This document shows positions 41,561-51,041 of a stretch of DNA of 64,000 nucleotides, one piece after another. Source of the DNA: Ochotona curzoniae. Lineage: Eukaryota; Chordata; Mammalia; Lagomorpha; Ochotonidae. Location of the stretch: assembly GCF_017591425.1 (NCBI RefSeq), contig NW_024465777.1, positions 1,798,001-1,862,000 of the forward strand, read 5' to 3'. Under the pieces are notes generated by a model that searched no databases, was not told where the DNA came from, and was given only the letters and a program-made list of their open reading frames with translations. How positions within the stretch are numbered: position 1 is the stretch's first letter; the number at the start of each line of letters is the position of its first letter. The position numbers and the translations under genes are program-made.

Positions 41561-41974
41561 AGTGGGGGTCGGGTGTGTAAGTCCCAGGGATGGGTGATCT
41601 GACAGGGCTCAGGTCCTGAGGTCCATCTGTGTGGTGGGGGCCAAAGTTCCTGAGCCCCAGAGGTGGGGAAACTGGTGGGGCTTGGGTCACCTGGCCCAGA
41701 TCCTGGTGCCCGCATGTGAGGTGGGTACTGGGTTTATGAGCCACAAGGGTGGAGGATACAGCAGACCTTGGGTTGCCTGATCCAGGTTCCAGCACCCGCC
41801 TACTAGGTGGATATCAGGTTCATAACCCCCAGGGGTAGGGGATATGGCCGGGCATGGGTCGCCTGGCCCGGGGCCTGGGGCCTGGCTATTAAGTGGGTGT
41901 TGCATTTGTGAGCCCCGGGGTGGAGGATCCAGCAATGCTTGGGAAGCCTGGCCTGGGTCCTTGGACTCACCTGT
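41561..41974 (+). repeat. Five-unit GC-rich minisatellite (84-87 bp units)
   Basis: Unit starts at 41,561 (70 bp, incomplete), 41,631, 41,718, 41,805 and 41,891. Each unit reads roughly AGGTGGG-T--GGTTTATGAGCC, CCAGGGGTGGGGGAT, GGGCTTGGGTC-CCTGGCC, CCAGGTCC-GCACCCGCC. The constant part keeps GAGCCCC and GGGT(C/T)(A/G)CCTG. Confidence 0.9.
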
Positions 41975-42720
41975 AAGAACTCGTCCTATTTAATAAGAAA
42001 AGGTAGAGCTGTGAACACAGGCCCTGTTGTAAAAGGAGAATATGGCAGCTCATTTGGTGCTGTAGCAGAACTGGACAACCACCCCAAACAAACGATGACA
42101 GCAAAAAAATCCAGGTGAATGGAGCCAATGGACATTGGGAGGGTACATCATCCTTGGATGGGTGAAATCAGCAGCATTTCAGAACTATCCAGGCCACCTG
42201 GACAGAACCCTTGGAGTATGTGCACATTGAGACTCTGGCTTGATATGAGGTGGTGGTTCCTCACCCCTGGGTACTGAGTACTGGGATGTGTAGAAAGTCA
42301 TGAGTGGTTTTCCCCTTAACAACAAGAAAAGGCCCAGTGGCTAAAGTCCTCGCCTTACATGTGCTAGGATTAAATACGGGCTCTGGTTCTAATCCCGGCA
42401 ATCCCACTTCCCATCCAGCTCCCTGCTTGTGGCCTGGGAAGACAGTCCGAGGAAGAGGGTCCGTTGAAGCAGCTTGGGGAGTGCATCAACAGATGGAAGA
42501 TCCCTCCTCTCTGTCTCTCCTCTTCTCCATATATCTGACTTTCCAATAAAAATTTTAAAATAAATCTTTAAAAAAAAAAGAAAAAAACAAGAAATAGCAA
42601 AATCGAAAGTAATGAGTCCACCCAATTTTCCTTAAACCTCAATCTTTCCCACCCTGATCCAACATGTAATCATTACAAAAAATAAAATTTGTTTTAAAAA
42701 GTAGAAAAAAAAATCCTCTG
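41975..42720 (+). mobile_element. L1-like 3' end with array in front
   Basis: From AAGAACTCGTCC to an A-rich end with CCCTGATCCAACATG and AATAAAATTTG. Shares CAGCATTTCAGAACTATCC and following segments with 14,832-15,125, and its last 70 bp with 44,549-44,757. A C-SINE interrupts it at 42,330-42,585. No reading frame of an L1 ORF2 is visible, so this is either the 3' UTR of a lineage-specific L1 or the tail of a nonautonomous composite that uses it. Confidence 0.6.
42330..42585 (+). mobile_element. C-SINE in the L1-like element
   Basis: Head begins only at GGCCCAGTGGCTAAAG, so the first 15 or so bases are absent, and the centre is shortened. End TTTCCAATAAAAATTTTAAAATAAATC. Target duplication AACAAGAAA at 42,321-42,329 and 42,586-42,594. 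Confidence 0.9.
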
Positions 42721-42844
42721 ATCTTGTATCAGCATTTTATAAAAGATGGACTATTTATAAACAAACAGTATTATATTAAAGGAGTTTTTACACTGGATAA
42801 TTTCAATACCCCTCCCACATCCCAAAGATTTGGTTGGTTAGTCT

Positions 42845-43135
42845 GTCTGGAAAATCAGAGCCAGAGCAAGCAGGGAATGACAGGAACAGAATTCGTTCAA
42901 GCTCTGGATCTCTCCCCAAATGCCCAGAACATGCAGGACAGCGCTAAGTCAAAGCCAGGGCCTGAGCCCCATCCACCTCCCACACAGGCAGCAGGAACCC
43001 AAGCACTTGGCTAATTACCCGCTGCCTCCAAGGCCCATGAGCAGGAAGCTGAATTGGAAGCAGAGGAGCTGAGACTTGAACCAGGCACTCTGTTACACAA
43101 TGTAGGAATTGCAAGTTACAGCTTAAACCTGCTGC
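42845..43135 (-). mobile_element. Old C-SINE
   Basis: GGATCTCTCCCCAAATGCC, GTCAAAGCCAGGGCCTG, AAGCTGAATTGGAAGCAGAGGAGC. Head near CTTAAACCTGCTGC. Confidence 0.65.
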
Positions 43136-43144
43136 TTGGGTATG

Positions 43145-43770
43145 CAAAGTGGCATAGCGCATTAAGCCACTGCCTGCAACAAGGCATTCCACATGAGGTC
43201 TGGTTCAAGTTTTGGCTGATCCTTTTTTATTTTTTTATCAGAAATGCAGATATACAGAAAGGAGGAGAGACAGAGAGAAAGATTATCAGTCCACTGATTT
43301 ACTTCCCAAGTGGCCACAACAGCCGAAGCTGATCTGAGCTGAAGCCAGGAGCCTCTTCTGGGTCTCCCACGTGAGCACAGGGTCCCAAAGCCTTGGGCCG
43401 CCCTCCACTGCTTTCCCAGGCCACAAGCAGGGAACTGGATGGGAAGTGGAGCTGCCGGGATTAGAACTGGTGCCCATATGGGATCCCACCATGAATGAGG
43501 TAAGGACTCTAGCCTCTAGCCTACCACACGGGCGCCTGCTCTGTTTGATTCACCTTCTTGCTAATGCTTTTAGGAAAGCAACAGAAGATGGCTCCAGTGC
43601 TTGGGCTGCTGCCACCCACATGGAGACCTGGACAGAGTTCAAGGCTCTTGGTTTCAGCCCCGCACAGCCCCAGCCATTGCACCATTTTGGGGATGAACCA
43701 GCAATGAGAGATCTCTCTCTCCCTCTCTGTAACTCTTTCAAAAAATATAATCTTTATAAAATAAATATAA
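43145..43770 (+). mobile_element. Old C-SINE, split
   Basis: 5' part 43,145-43,222 (GTGGCATAGCGCATTAAGCCAC, GTCTGGTTCAAGTTTTGGC) and 3' part 43,534-43,770 (TTCACCTTCTTGCTAATGC, end CTCTGTAACTCTTTC). Interrupted by the minus-strand copy. Confidence 0.75.
43223..43533 (-). mobile_element. C-SINE nested in an older copy
   Basis: Inverted tail CCTTTTTTATTTTTTTATC, body with GATTTACTTCCCAAGTGGCC, head ending CTACCACACGGGCGCC. Confidence 0.88.
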
Positions 43771-44148
43771 ATAAACCTGCTGTGCTACAACACCCATCCT
43801 GAAGAAAACTGGCTTTCTTTTCCAAGCCCTTATTTGGTAAATAAAAAGTTCCTAACATGTGACTTGGATAATGAAACCCATGCCCAGGAACCACTAGCTT
43901 TCCTCCCTCATTCTGGCATTCATATATGGTCAAATACTGTCATGTAACTGCTTCAAAAACTAAGTACTCTCTTTTCAATTAAAATTTTAGATTTCTTAGG
44001 AACAAAAACCCTATATAGTTATTGTTTCATCTTCACAAAATCTTATGTTCTGATTTGAACAATCTAACAATATTCCCAAAGAAACTTGTGGGTCATATCA
44101 TTGCTTAGCACTAACCCTGGGCAAACTATTTCATGTTGTTTTTTTGTT
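43771..44148. other. Unassigned AT-rich tract
   Basis: No repeat or gene recognised. Confidence 0.3.
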
Positions 44149-44149
44149 T

Positions 44150-44440
44150 GTTTTAAGATTTAGTTATTTGAAAGATGACAACAGACAGGGAGAGACAAAA
44201 ACTTCCCATCTTCTGGTTTACTCCTCAAATGGCAGCAATCACCAGGCTGAGCCAGGTCAAAACCAAGAACCAAGAGCTCCATCTGGTCTCCCAAAAAGGT
44301 TTGTCCAGGCATGTTGGGCCATCATCTGCTGCGTCCCAGGACAAGAAACAAAGCAGCTGGAACTCGAACTAGCACTTCAATATGAGATGTCAGTGTCACA
44401 AGCCACAGCTTTACCTGCTGCTCTAAAACACTGGCCTCTG
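44150..44440 (-). mobile_element. Old C-SINE
   Basis: TTTTAAGATTTAGTTATTTG, TTTACTCCTCAAATGGC, head side ending CTAAAACACTGGCC. Confidence 0.75.
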
Positions 44441-44449
44441 ATTTCACAT

Positions 44450-44548
44450 TTTAAGGACTCAGCTTTCATTAATCTAACAAAATGAGGAAAACCATAACAT
44501 CTGCCCTAAAGGCTATTGAGGGAGATTAAAGATACAAAATAGTGAAGC
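44450..44548 (+). mobile_element. MIR fragment, host of an L1-like insertion
   Basis: CTAACAAAATGAGGAAAACCATAACATCTGCCC then GAGGGAGATTAAAGATACAAAATAG is MIR 3' half order. The insertion site TAGTGAAGC lies at its end. Confidence 0.6.
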
Positions 44549-44757
44549 TCCTCGGAGCATGCCCCACATCCGGGACCTGGGGTGGGTGGGAGACTAGGCA
44601 GGGCTTCTCCCTTAAAATCCCCCTTTACCTCAGATACATGAAGGAAACAATGTGGAAAAAATAGTCTTACCCACTCTCCTGTAGCCCTTGAACCTGTTTA
44701 CCCTAATTAACTATGTAAAGACTGTCAAAAATATAATTTAAAAAATGAAAAAAAAAG
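44549..44757 (+). mobile_element. Short L1-like 3' end with target duplication
   Basis: A 209-bp 5'-truncated insert ending in an A-rich tail. Target duplication TAGTGAAGC at 44,540-44,548 and 44,758-44,766. The last 70 bp match the end of the element at 42,650-42,720. The bracketing duplication fixes the 3' boundary of this family. Confidence 0.8.
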
Positions 44758-44766
44758 TAGTGAAGC

Positions 44767-45000
44767 AGGCCAGGCGCAGAAGCCGAGTGGCTAAAAGTCC
44801 TCACCCTGCAAGTGTCAGGATCCAATATGGGCACCGGTTTGTGTCCCGGCTACTCCACTTTCTATCCAGCTCTTTGCTTGTGGCCTGAGAAAGCATGGTG
44901 GCCATGTGGGGAGTGAGCCAGTGGACAGAGGATCTTTCTGTCTCTCCTGCTCTCTGTAACTCTGATATGCCATTCCAATAAAAATATTTTTTAAAAGAAA
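44767..45000 (+). mobile_element. C-SINE with internal deletion
   Basis: Head AGGCCAGGCGCAGAAGCCGAGTGG directly behind the L1-like tail. The part between GAGAAAGCA and TGGTGGCC is lost. End GCCATTCCAATAAAAATATTTTTT. Confidence 0.85.
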
Positions 45001-45190
45001 ACCACATTGATACTAAGACAAGTGGTATGTTTTTACTTAGAAAACTGTACTTCAATCATACCATAATTATATTCAAGCAATGACTTTTATTAATAGAGGG
45101 CCAAATTGAGTGCTATTATTCAAATGGAGTCACCCCCTTCCAACCATAATACCATGGCTCAAAAATCTTTTTGCAACTTCATCTCTTTTT
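45001..45190. other. Unassigned AT-rich tract
   Basis: Nothing recognised. Confidence 0.25.
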
Positions 45191-45203
45191 AAAAAAGATA
45201 TGT

Positions 45204-45400
45204 TTGGGTCCAGCACCAAGATCCCATATGGGCACAGGTTCTAATCCCAGCAGCCCTGCTTCCCATTCAGCTCCTGGCTTCAGACTGATTCAGCTTCCAC
45301 CGTTGTGGCCACTGGGAAGTGAATCAAAGAACAGAAAATCTTTTTGTCTCTCCTCTCTATATATCTGCCTTTCCAATAAAAATAAATAAATATTTTTTTA
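45204..45400 (+). mobile_element. C-SINE with two internal deletions
   Basis: Head GGGTCCAGCACC jumps to AAGATCCCATATGGGC, and CATTCAGCTCC jumps to TGGCTTCAG. End TTTCCAATAAAAATAAATAAAT. Confidence 0.82.
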
Positions 45401-45411
45401 AATGTGTGTAT

Positions 45412-45708
45412 GTGTGTTTATTTTTATTGGAAAGGCAGATATAAAGAAAAAGAAGAGGTGGCAGAGATGTTCCATTCACTGGATAACTCCCCAAAGAGTT
45501 GCAACAGCTGGATCTAGGCCAGTATAAAGCCAGGAGCTTCTTCCAGGGTCTCTAACACAGATGCAGGGTCCCAAGGCTTCAGGCCACCTTCCACTGCCTT
45601 CCAGGTACATCACTGAGGAACTGGATCATAAGTGGAGCAAGCGGGACTCAAACTGTTACTCGTATGGGATCCAGCATCACGGGTAGTGGGCCTAACCTAT
45701 GCCAGCCC
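45412..45708 (-). mobile_element. C-SINE
   Basis: Tail TTTATTTTTATTGGAAAGGCAG, small body, head ending CTATGCCAGCCCC. Confidence 0.83.
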
Positions 45709-45739
45709 CTTGTGGAATTCTTAAAACAAGCCTCAAATG

Positions 45740-45760
45740 CACACACACACACACACACAC
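45740..45760. repeat. (CA)10 microsatellite
   Basis: Twenty bases of alternating CA. Confidence 0.95.
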
Positions 45761-45847
45761 GAATCGTTCATTATTATAACCCATTGGTGACCAAAAACAA
45801 GGCTTCATTCACCAGATTTGCCTATCTCCAAGAAGCAAGCATTGGGG

Positions 45848-46172
45848 AAGGTTCTGGCACAGTTGACCCATCACTTGGGGTGCTTACATTCCACACTGAA
45901 GTGCTCGTTCAAGCCCTGATCTTTCTGCTTCTGGTCCAGCTTCAGGCTGAGGTGCCTGGGAAAGCAGCGAATGCGTCTCACGTGTCTGAGTGCCTGCCTC
46001 GCTCCCTCCCCCTCCCAGGCAAACCAAGATGAGCGTTCCAGGCTTCCAGCTTCAGCCTGGCCCAGCCTGAGTTGTTGCAGACACTGGGAGAGAGAACCAG
46101 CAGACTGGAATCTCCTCCTTTCTCTGTCACTCTGCCTTTCAAATAAATAATTTCTTTAAAAAATAAATAATA
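45848..46172 (+). mobile_element. Old C-SINE
   Basis: GGTTCTGGCACAGTTGACCC head, GAAGTGCTCGTTCAAGCCC box B region, end CTCTGCCTTTCAAATAAATAATTTC. Confidence 0.75.
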
Positions 46173-46235
46173 ATCCCATAAGATGAAGTTTAGATTAAAA
46201 CTGAACAAAATGCTCTGAAGACAAATACAAAAGCA

Positions 46236-46512
46236 CAGAGGCCAGTCTTACGGCTTAGTAGGTGAAGTCTCTGCCTTCGACAGCAACATCCCCCGGAAGG
46301 ATGCCAGTTTCGGATCACACTGCCCCACATCTGATCCAGCTCCCTGCTAATGTGTCTGGGAAAGCAACAGAAGATGGCACAAGTGCTTGGGCCCCTGAAT
46401 CCACAAGGGAGACCCGGAAGAAGCGCCAGGTTCCTGGCTGTGGCCCAGCGCAGCCCTAGCCATTGAAGCCATTTGGAGAGTGAACCAGCAGATGGAAGGT
46501 CTCTCGCTCTCC
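46236..46512 (+). mobile_element. Old C-SINE
   Basis: GAGGCCAGTCTTACGGCTTAGTAGG head, end GAACCAGCAGATGGAAGGTCTC. Confidence 0.72.
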
Positions 46513-46517
46513 ATTAG

Positions 46518-46642
46518 CCAAAGGGTATATGTTCCAAGCCCTTGGTAATGCCTGAAATTTAAAGCAGTACTGAGCCCTGAAAAACATCAAACATTCATGG
46601 AAAACTAAATTAAAATACAAGTCTATTTTGTGCAAAGATTTT
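46518..46642. mobile_element. Mariner-like MITE fragment
   Basis: CATTCATGGAAAACTAAATTAAAATACAAGTCTATTTTGTGC is the left-half sequence also found at 22,020-22,075. The piece before it (GGTATATGTTCCAAGCCC...GCCTGAAATTTAAAG) may be a separate Tigger-like remnant. Confidence 0.4.
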
Positions 46643-47290
46643 CTGAAGATTCACTTATGTGAAAGAGCTACAGAGCAAAGGAAAAGATAGAGATAAACAT
46701 CTTTCATCCCCAGGGTCACTCCCTTTGTGACTGAAATGGCTGGGGGCCAGGTCAAAGTCAGGAGCTTCATTCCTGAGAATCAGCAATTCAAGCACTTTGA
46801 TATCTTTCAGTCTTTTCCTAAGTATATTAACAGAAAGCTGGGTAAGAAATGGAATAGTCAGGCCTGGCGCGGTGGTGCAGTGGTTAAGGTCCTCGCTTTG
46901 CACACCCGGGATCCCATATGGGTGCCGGTTCTAATCCCGGCAGCCCCACTTCCCATCCAGCTCCCTGCTTGTGGCCTGGGAAAGCAGTGAATGACGACCC
47001 AAAGCCTTGAGACCCTGCATCCACATGGGAGACCTGGAAGAAGCTCCTGGCTCCTGGCTTCGGATTAGCTCAGCTCTGGCTGTTGCGGCCACTTAGGGAG
47101 TGAATCAACAGACAGAAGATCTTCCTGTCTCTCCTCCTCTCTGTATATCTAACTTTCCAATAAAAACAAATAAATCTTTAAAAAGAAGAAGAAGAAATGG
47201 AATAGTGGGCACTTGAACTAACACCCATATGGAATGCTGCGGGTGTAGGTGGCAGCTTAACCCACTGCCACTACCATCCCTGCACCAAAA
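46640..47290 (-). mobile_element. Older C-SINE split by a younger one
   Basis: Tail side 46,640-46,858 (ATTCACTTATGTGAAAGAGC) and head side 47,207-47,290 (CTTGAACTAACACCCATATGG, GGCAGCTTAACCCACTGCC). Confidence 0.78.
46859..47191 (+). mobile_element. C-SINE nested, with target duplication
   Basis: Head CAGGCCTGGCGCGGTGGTGC, end TTTCCAATAAAAACAAATAAATC with AAGAAG tail. Target duplication AAGAAATGGAATAGT, 15 bp exact, at 46,844-46,858 and 47,192-47,206. Confidence 0.95.
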
Positions 47291-47329
47291 GCAAAAGTTT
47301 TTAAATCCACACATAGGAGTGCTGTTTAA

Positions 47330-47440
47330 CAATTCACAGAAAATGCATATCTTATTTAAAATTGCATGGATTCAAAACTTTTATACCAAAATAACCTTAA
47401 TGCTTAATTCCATTTTCCCATGAGAGCTTTGAAGAATGTT
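47330..47440. mobile_element. Mariner-like MITE, right half
   Basis: AAATGCATATCTTATTTAAAATTGCATGG, ATACCAAAATAACC and TTCCATTTTCCCATGAGAGC pair with the right half of the copy at 22,220-22,310. Confidence 0.45.
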
Positions 47441-47489
47441 CATATTCTATTTTTTCCTACATAGACATATCTGTAATAAGGTTAATTTA

Positions 47490-47824
47490 GGGGACTGGTA
47501 CAGTAGCCTAATGGCTGAATTCCTCGCCTTGCATGAGCCAGAATCCGTCCCATATGGGTGCTGATTCATCTCCCAGCTATTCCACTTCCCATCCAGCTCC
47601 CTGCTTGTGGCCTGGGAAAGCAGCAGAGGATGGTCCAAAGCCTTGGGACCCACATGGCAGACCCAGAAGAGGCTCCTGGCTCCTGGCTCTGGATTGGCTC
47701 AGCTCCAGACATTGTGGCCGCTTAGGGGGTGAACCAACAGACAGAGGATTTTTCTCTCTGTCTCTCCTCTCTGTATATCTAGATGCCTTTTCAATTAAAA
47801 AAAAAAAAAAGTAAATAAATCTAA
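47490..47824 (+). mobile_element. C-SINE, full length
   Basis: Head GGGGACTGGTACAGTAGCC, small loss at GGGACCCACATGGCAG, end CCTTTTCAATTAAA and an A14 run, followed by an AATAATGATAATG simple repeat. Confidence 0.88.
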
Positions 47825-47929
47825 TAATAATGATAATGATAATAATAGCCAGGATTTTTTCCTTGTATTCTTCAGACAAAAACGCAGGAGTTAAACTGAA
47901 ATGGCCAATTAACTTACATACAGCATATG

Positions 47930-48345
47930 CTCTAAGTTCATTATGTTATTTCGTTAGTCCTCACAACCATTCTCACCGTCTTATTTTTTAAAGTTGAACT
48001 ATTCAATCAATTTAAAGGTACAGTAACAGAAAGATAAATACATAGAAATTTACATCCTCTGATTCACTCCTCAAATCCAGGCTGTTGGAACTCAGGCCAT
48101 ACTCCCAAATGGGCGGCAGGGCCCCTACCTGCTCTCAGAAGGCTCATCAGAAGAAGTGGTTCTGAGAGCAGAGACGGGACTCAATCCCAGGCACTCTAAC
48201 ATGGCATACACATACCCCAAGCAGCTGGCTCACCTGCTGCATCCCAAGTACCACCCTAGTCTATTTTAAAGATGGGGGAGCTGAGGTTTTGTGAGCTATA
48301 GAACCCAAACTTTGTAGTTTTAACAGCTTAACATTCAAGGTAAAG
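47930..48345 (-). mobile_element. Old C-SINE in a possible MIR
   Basis: 47,985-48,255 is an old minus C-SINE (CTGATTCACTCCTCAAATCC, GGCACTCTAACATGGC, head CTGCTGCATCCCAAG). The flanks CTCACAACCATTCTCACCG and GATGGGGGAGCTGAGGTTTTGTGAG look like the two halves of one inverted MIR. Confidence 0.55.
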
Positions 48346-48435
48346 TGCTATTTGACAAAAACAGTCAAAAAGTGAGAATAAGGCACAAATAGCCAACTGT
48401 GAAAGTATCAGAACAAAGTAAGTTGTATTTAAAAC

Positions 48436-48685
48436 AAGCTCCATGGTGCAAGCACGATTACACACAGCAAGCTAAGCCTCCACTTGTAAGGCCAGCATCC
48501 CATATGGATACTGGTTCCCGCCCCAGCAGCTCTACTTCCAATGCATCTCCCCGCTTACGGCCTGGGAAAACAGTGGAGGATGGTCCACAGCCTTGGGCCC
48601 CTGTACCTACGTGGGACACCTGGAAGAAGCTCCTGCCTCCTAGCTCCAGGTCAGCCAAGGTCTAGCCATTCTGGGGAGGGAACAA
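48436..48685 (+). mobile_element. C-SINE, older
   Basis: CATGGTGCAAGCACGATTACACACAGC head, GGATACTGGTTCCCGCCCC box B region, end GGGGAGGGAACAAGTGG. Confidence 0.75.
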
Positions 48686-48928
48686 GTGGAGTTGCCAATT
48701 CAAGTATCAGTTGCCTATTTCCAAACCAGCTCCCTATATGAGAAGGCAGCCCCAAGCAGCTGTGCCCCTTCCACCCACATGGGAGTCACACACAGAGCAC
48801 CTGGCACCTGGCTTTGTCCTGACCCAGCGCCAACCATTCCAGCCATCTGAGGAGTGAATGAGCAGATGGAGGATCTCTTTCAGTCTCTCTTCGTCACTAT
48901 GCCTTGCAAACAAATAAATTCTTAAATA
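48686..48928 (+). mobile_element. Old C-SINE, head missing
   Basis: AAGTATCAGTTGCCTATTTCC to CTATGCCTTGCAAACAAATAAATTC. Confidence 0.68.
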
Positions 48929-49029
48929 ATAAAAAGATAATAAGATTATAAAAGCTAACAAAATTACTCTATTGTCTCTCAGAAACTTCAAGTGCCTCTG
49001 CCTTAATGTTTTCATGAAGACAGTTACTG

Positions 49030-49272
49030 AACTTACCTGAACTAGGTATGTGCCTGGCTATTAAAATGCCTGCACCCCATATCATGGTGCCTGGATTCTA
49101 TTTCTGGTAATTCCAGTTTCCTGCCAGTGCAGACCCCGAGCGACAGCAAGTGACAGCTCAAGTAGCTAGTCCCTGCCATGCACATGGAAGATCTGGATTA
49201 AGTTTCCAGCTCCTGGCTCCAGCCTCAGCCAACAATGTGGGCAAATGAGGGGTAAATCAGTGAGAATTCAGT
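49030..49272 (+). mobile_element. Old C-SINE
   Basis: GTGCCTGGCTATTAAAATGCC head, CATGGTGCCTGGATTCTATTTC box B region, end GAGGGGTAAATCAGTGAG. Confidence 0.65.
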
Positions 49273-49289
49273 AGGAGGGTAGGTAGTAG

Positions 49290-49307
49290 GGTGGGTGGGT
49301 GCATGCG

Positions 49308-49346
<39 letters not shown>
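49290..49346. repeat. (GGTA/GGGT)n and (GT)n microsatellite
   Basis: AGGTAGTAGGGTGGGTGGGTG followed by about 40 bases of GT between an older plus and an older minus C-SINE. Confidence 0.95.
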
Positions 49347-49348
<2 letters not shown>

Positions 49349-49351
49349 ATG

Positions 49352-49638
49352 CGCATTTGAAACGCAGATCAGCAGAAAAGAGGTGAGATCTGCCATCCCC
49401 TGGTTCATTCCCTAAATGACTCTGACAGGCTGACTCAGACTACAGTCAGGAAACTGCACGCTAATCTCCGACTGGGTGGCAGAGGCCCAGGTATTTGAGC
49501 CGCCTTCCACTGTCTTTCCAGGCACATCCACAGGAAGATGGGTCAGCAGCAGAGCACAGGCACTGAACCAGCACTTGGATATGCAGCCCTAGCATCACAA
49601 GCCAAGGTCCAATCCACAACACCACAGTGCCAGGCCCT
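49352..49638 (-). mobile_element. Old C-SINE
   Basis: CATTTGAAACGCAGATCAGC, CTGGTTCATTCCCTAAATG, head ending CACCACAGTGCCAGGCCC. Confidence 0.75.
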
Positions 49639-49639
49639 A

Positions 49640-50164
49640 TCTTTGCTTCCTGAATTTAAAAAAAAAAAAATCACAAATTTAAAATACATAATAGGCACTT
49701 CTTGAAAAAATATTTAATACTCAGTTATGAAATGTGTACTTAATCATCCCAATTACTAACTGGCTTAAAGAATATACATTTTTTTTTTCTGGCTTCATCA
49801 CAAGAGGACAAATAACTACCGAGGGAGCTTACTGACAAGTCAAAGTGATTCCAGATCTAACTGGCTCAAGTTTTTCATTACTGACATCCAAATAAAATAT
49901 CAGAAAAGTAGTTCAAATGAGGGAATATCTACTGTATCATTCAGTTCATAAATCCAATCAGAGGCTTTAACCAGCAGAAGCCACACAGTACCTTGCTGGT
50001 AACAGGTTCCAAAGGCGTCTCCGTTGTGCAGCTACAGTCCTGGAGTCCTGCTGTCCTGTACTTCAGTACCCTAACCTGAGTCTCTATAGTCACTGACTCA
50101 GGGTGCATACCCCTGGCCTTTGGAATACAGAAACACTAAGCAGAATTTCAGCTAAAAAAAATCA
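49640..50164. other. Unassigned tract
   Basis: Oligo-A and oligo-T runs at 49,658 and 49,780. No repeat or exon recognised. Confidence 0.3.
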
Positions 50165-50165
50165 A

Positions 50166-50388
50166 CATTGGGCACCTCGTCATGGCTAAACAGGCTGATC
50201 CTCCACCTTCAAGCGCCAGTATCCCATATGGGGCATCAGTTTGTGTCCCAGCTGGAGACCCAGAGAAAGCTCCTGGTTACCGGCTTTTGATCTGCTCAGC
50301 TCGGCCCATTGCACCATTTGGGAAGTGAACCAGTGGATGGAAGACCTTTGTCTGTAAATTTCTTTCCAATAAAAATAAATCTTAGGGG
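50166..50388 (+). mobile_element. C-SINE with internal deletion
   Basis: GGGCACCTCGTCATGGCTAAACAGG head, TTTGTGTCCCAGCTGG jumps to AGACCCAG. End TCTTTCCAATAAAAATAAATC. Confidence 0.82.
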
Positions 50389-50415
50389 GAAAAAAATCCA
50401 CATTAAGGAGCCTAA

Positions 50416-50712
50416 GAACTGGTGTTGCAGCCCAGTAAATTAAAGTGCCGCTTGTGTAATGCTATTTGGAGTCCCAGCTGGAGTCCAATCCAGCACTGCT
50501 AATACACCTAGGAAAGCAGCAGAAGATGGTCCAAGTACCTGGGCCTCTGTCACCTACATGGAATATCCAGACAGAGCTTCAAGCTCCTGGCTTCAGCCTG
50601 GCCCTGTGGCCCTACCCTGGCTGTTAAAGCTATTTGGGCATTTAATCAGCAGTTGGAAGATATTTCTTTTTCTCTTCGAGATTCTGCATTCAAGTAAACA
50701 AATAAATCTTTA
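50416..50712 (+). mobile_element. Old C-SINE
   Basis: AACTGGTGTTGCAGCCCAGTAAATTAAAG head, end GCATTCAAGTAAACAAATAAATC, tail to tail with the next copy. Confidence 0.72.
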
Positions 50713-50985
50713 TTTATGTGAAAGATAAGAGAGGGAGAGGAAGAGAAAGGGAAATCATCCATCCACTGGTACACTCCCCCCAGAGAGCTACAACAGTGAG
50801 CCAGGAGCCAGGCCAAAGCCAACATCCAGGCATTTCCTCTGGGCCTCCCATGTGGGTGGCAAGTGCCCAAACACTTGAGCCATCTCCCACTGCTTTCTCA
50901 GGGAGATGAATTGCAGCCAGGAGACAAACACCAGCACCCATATGGGAGACTGTAGCCTTGCCTGCTAGCTCACAATTCTAGACCA
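50713..50985 (-). mobile_element. Old C-SINE
   Basis: TATTTATGTGAAAGATAAGAGAGGGAG, TGGTACACTCCCCCC, head near GCCTGCTAGCTCACAATTC. Confidence 0.72.
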
Positions 50986-51041
50986 AGAAAAAAAATTCTG
51001 AAGTTTCTAATCAATTTAGCCATTAGGATACAAACTAGTGC

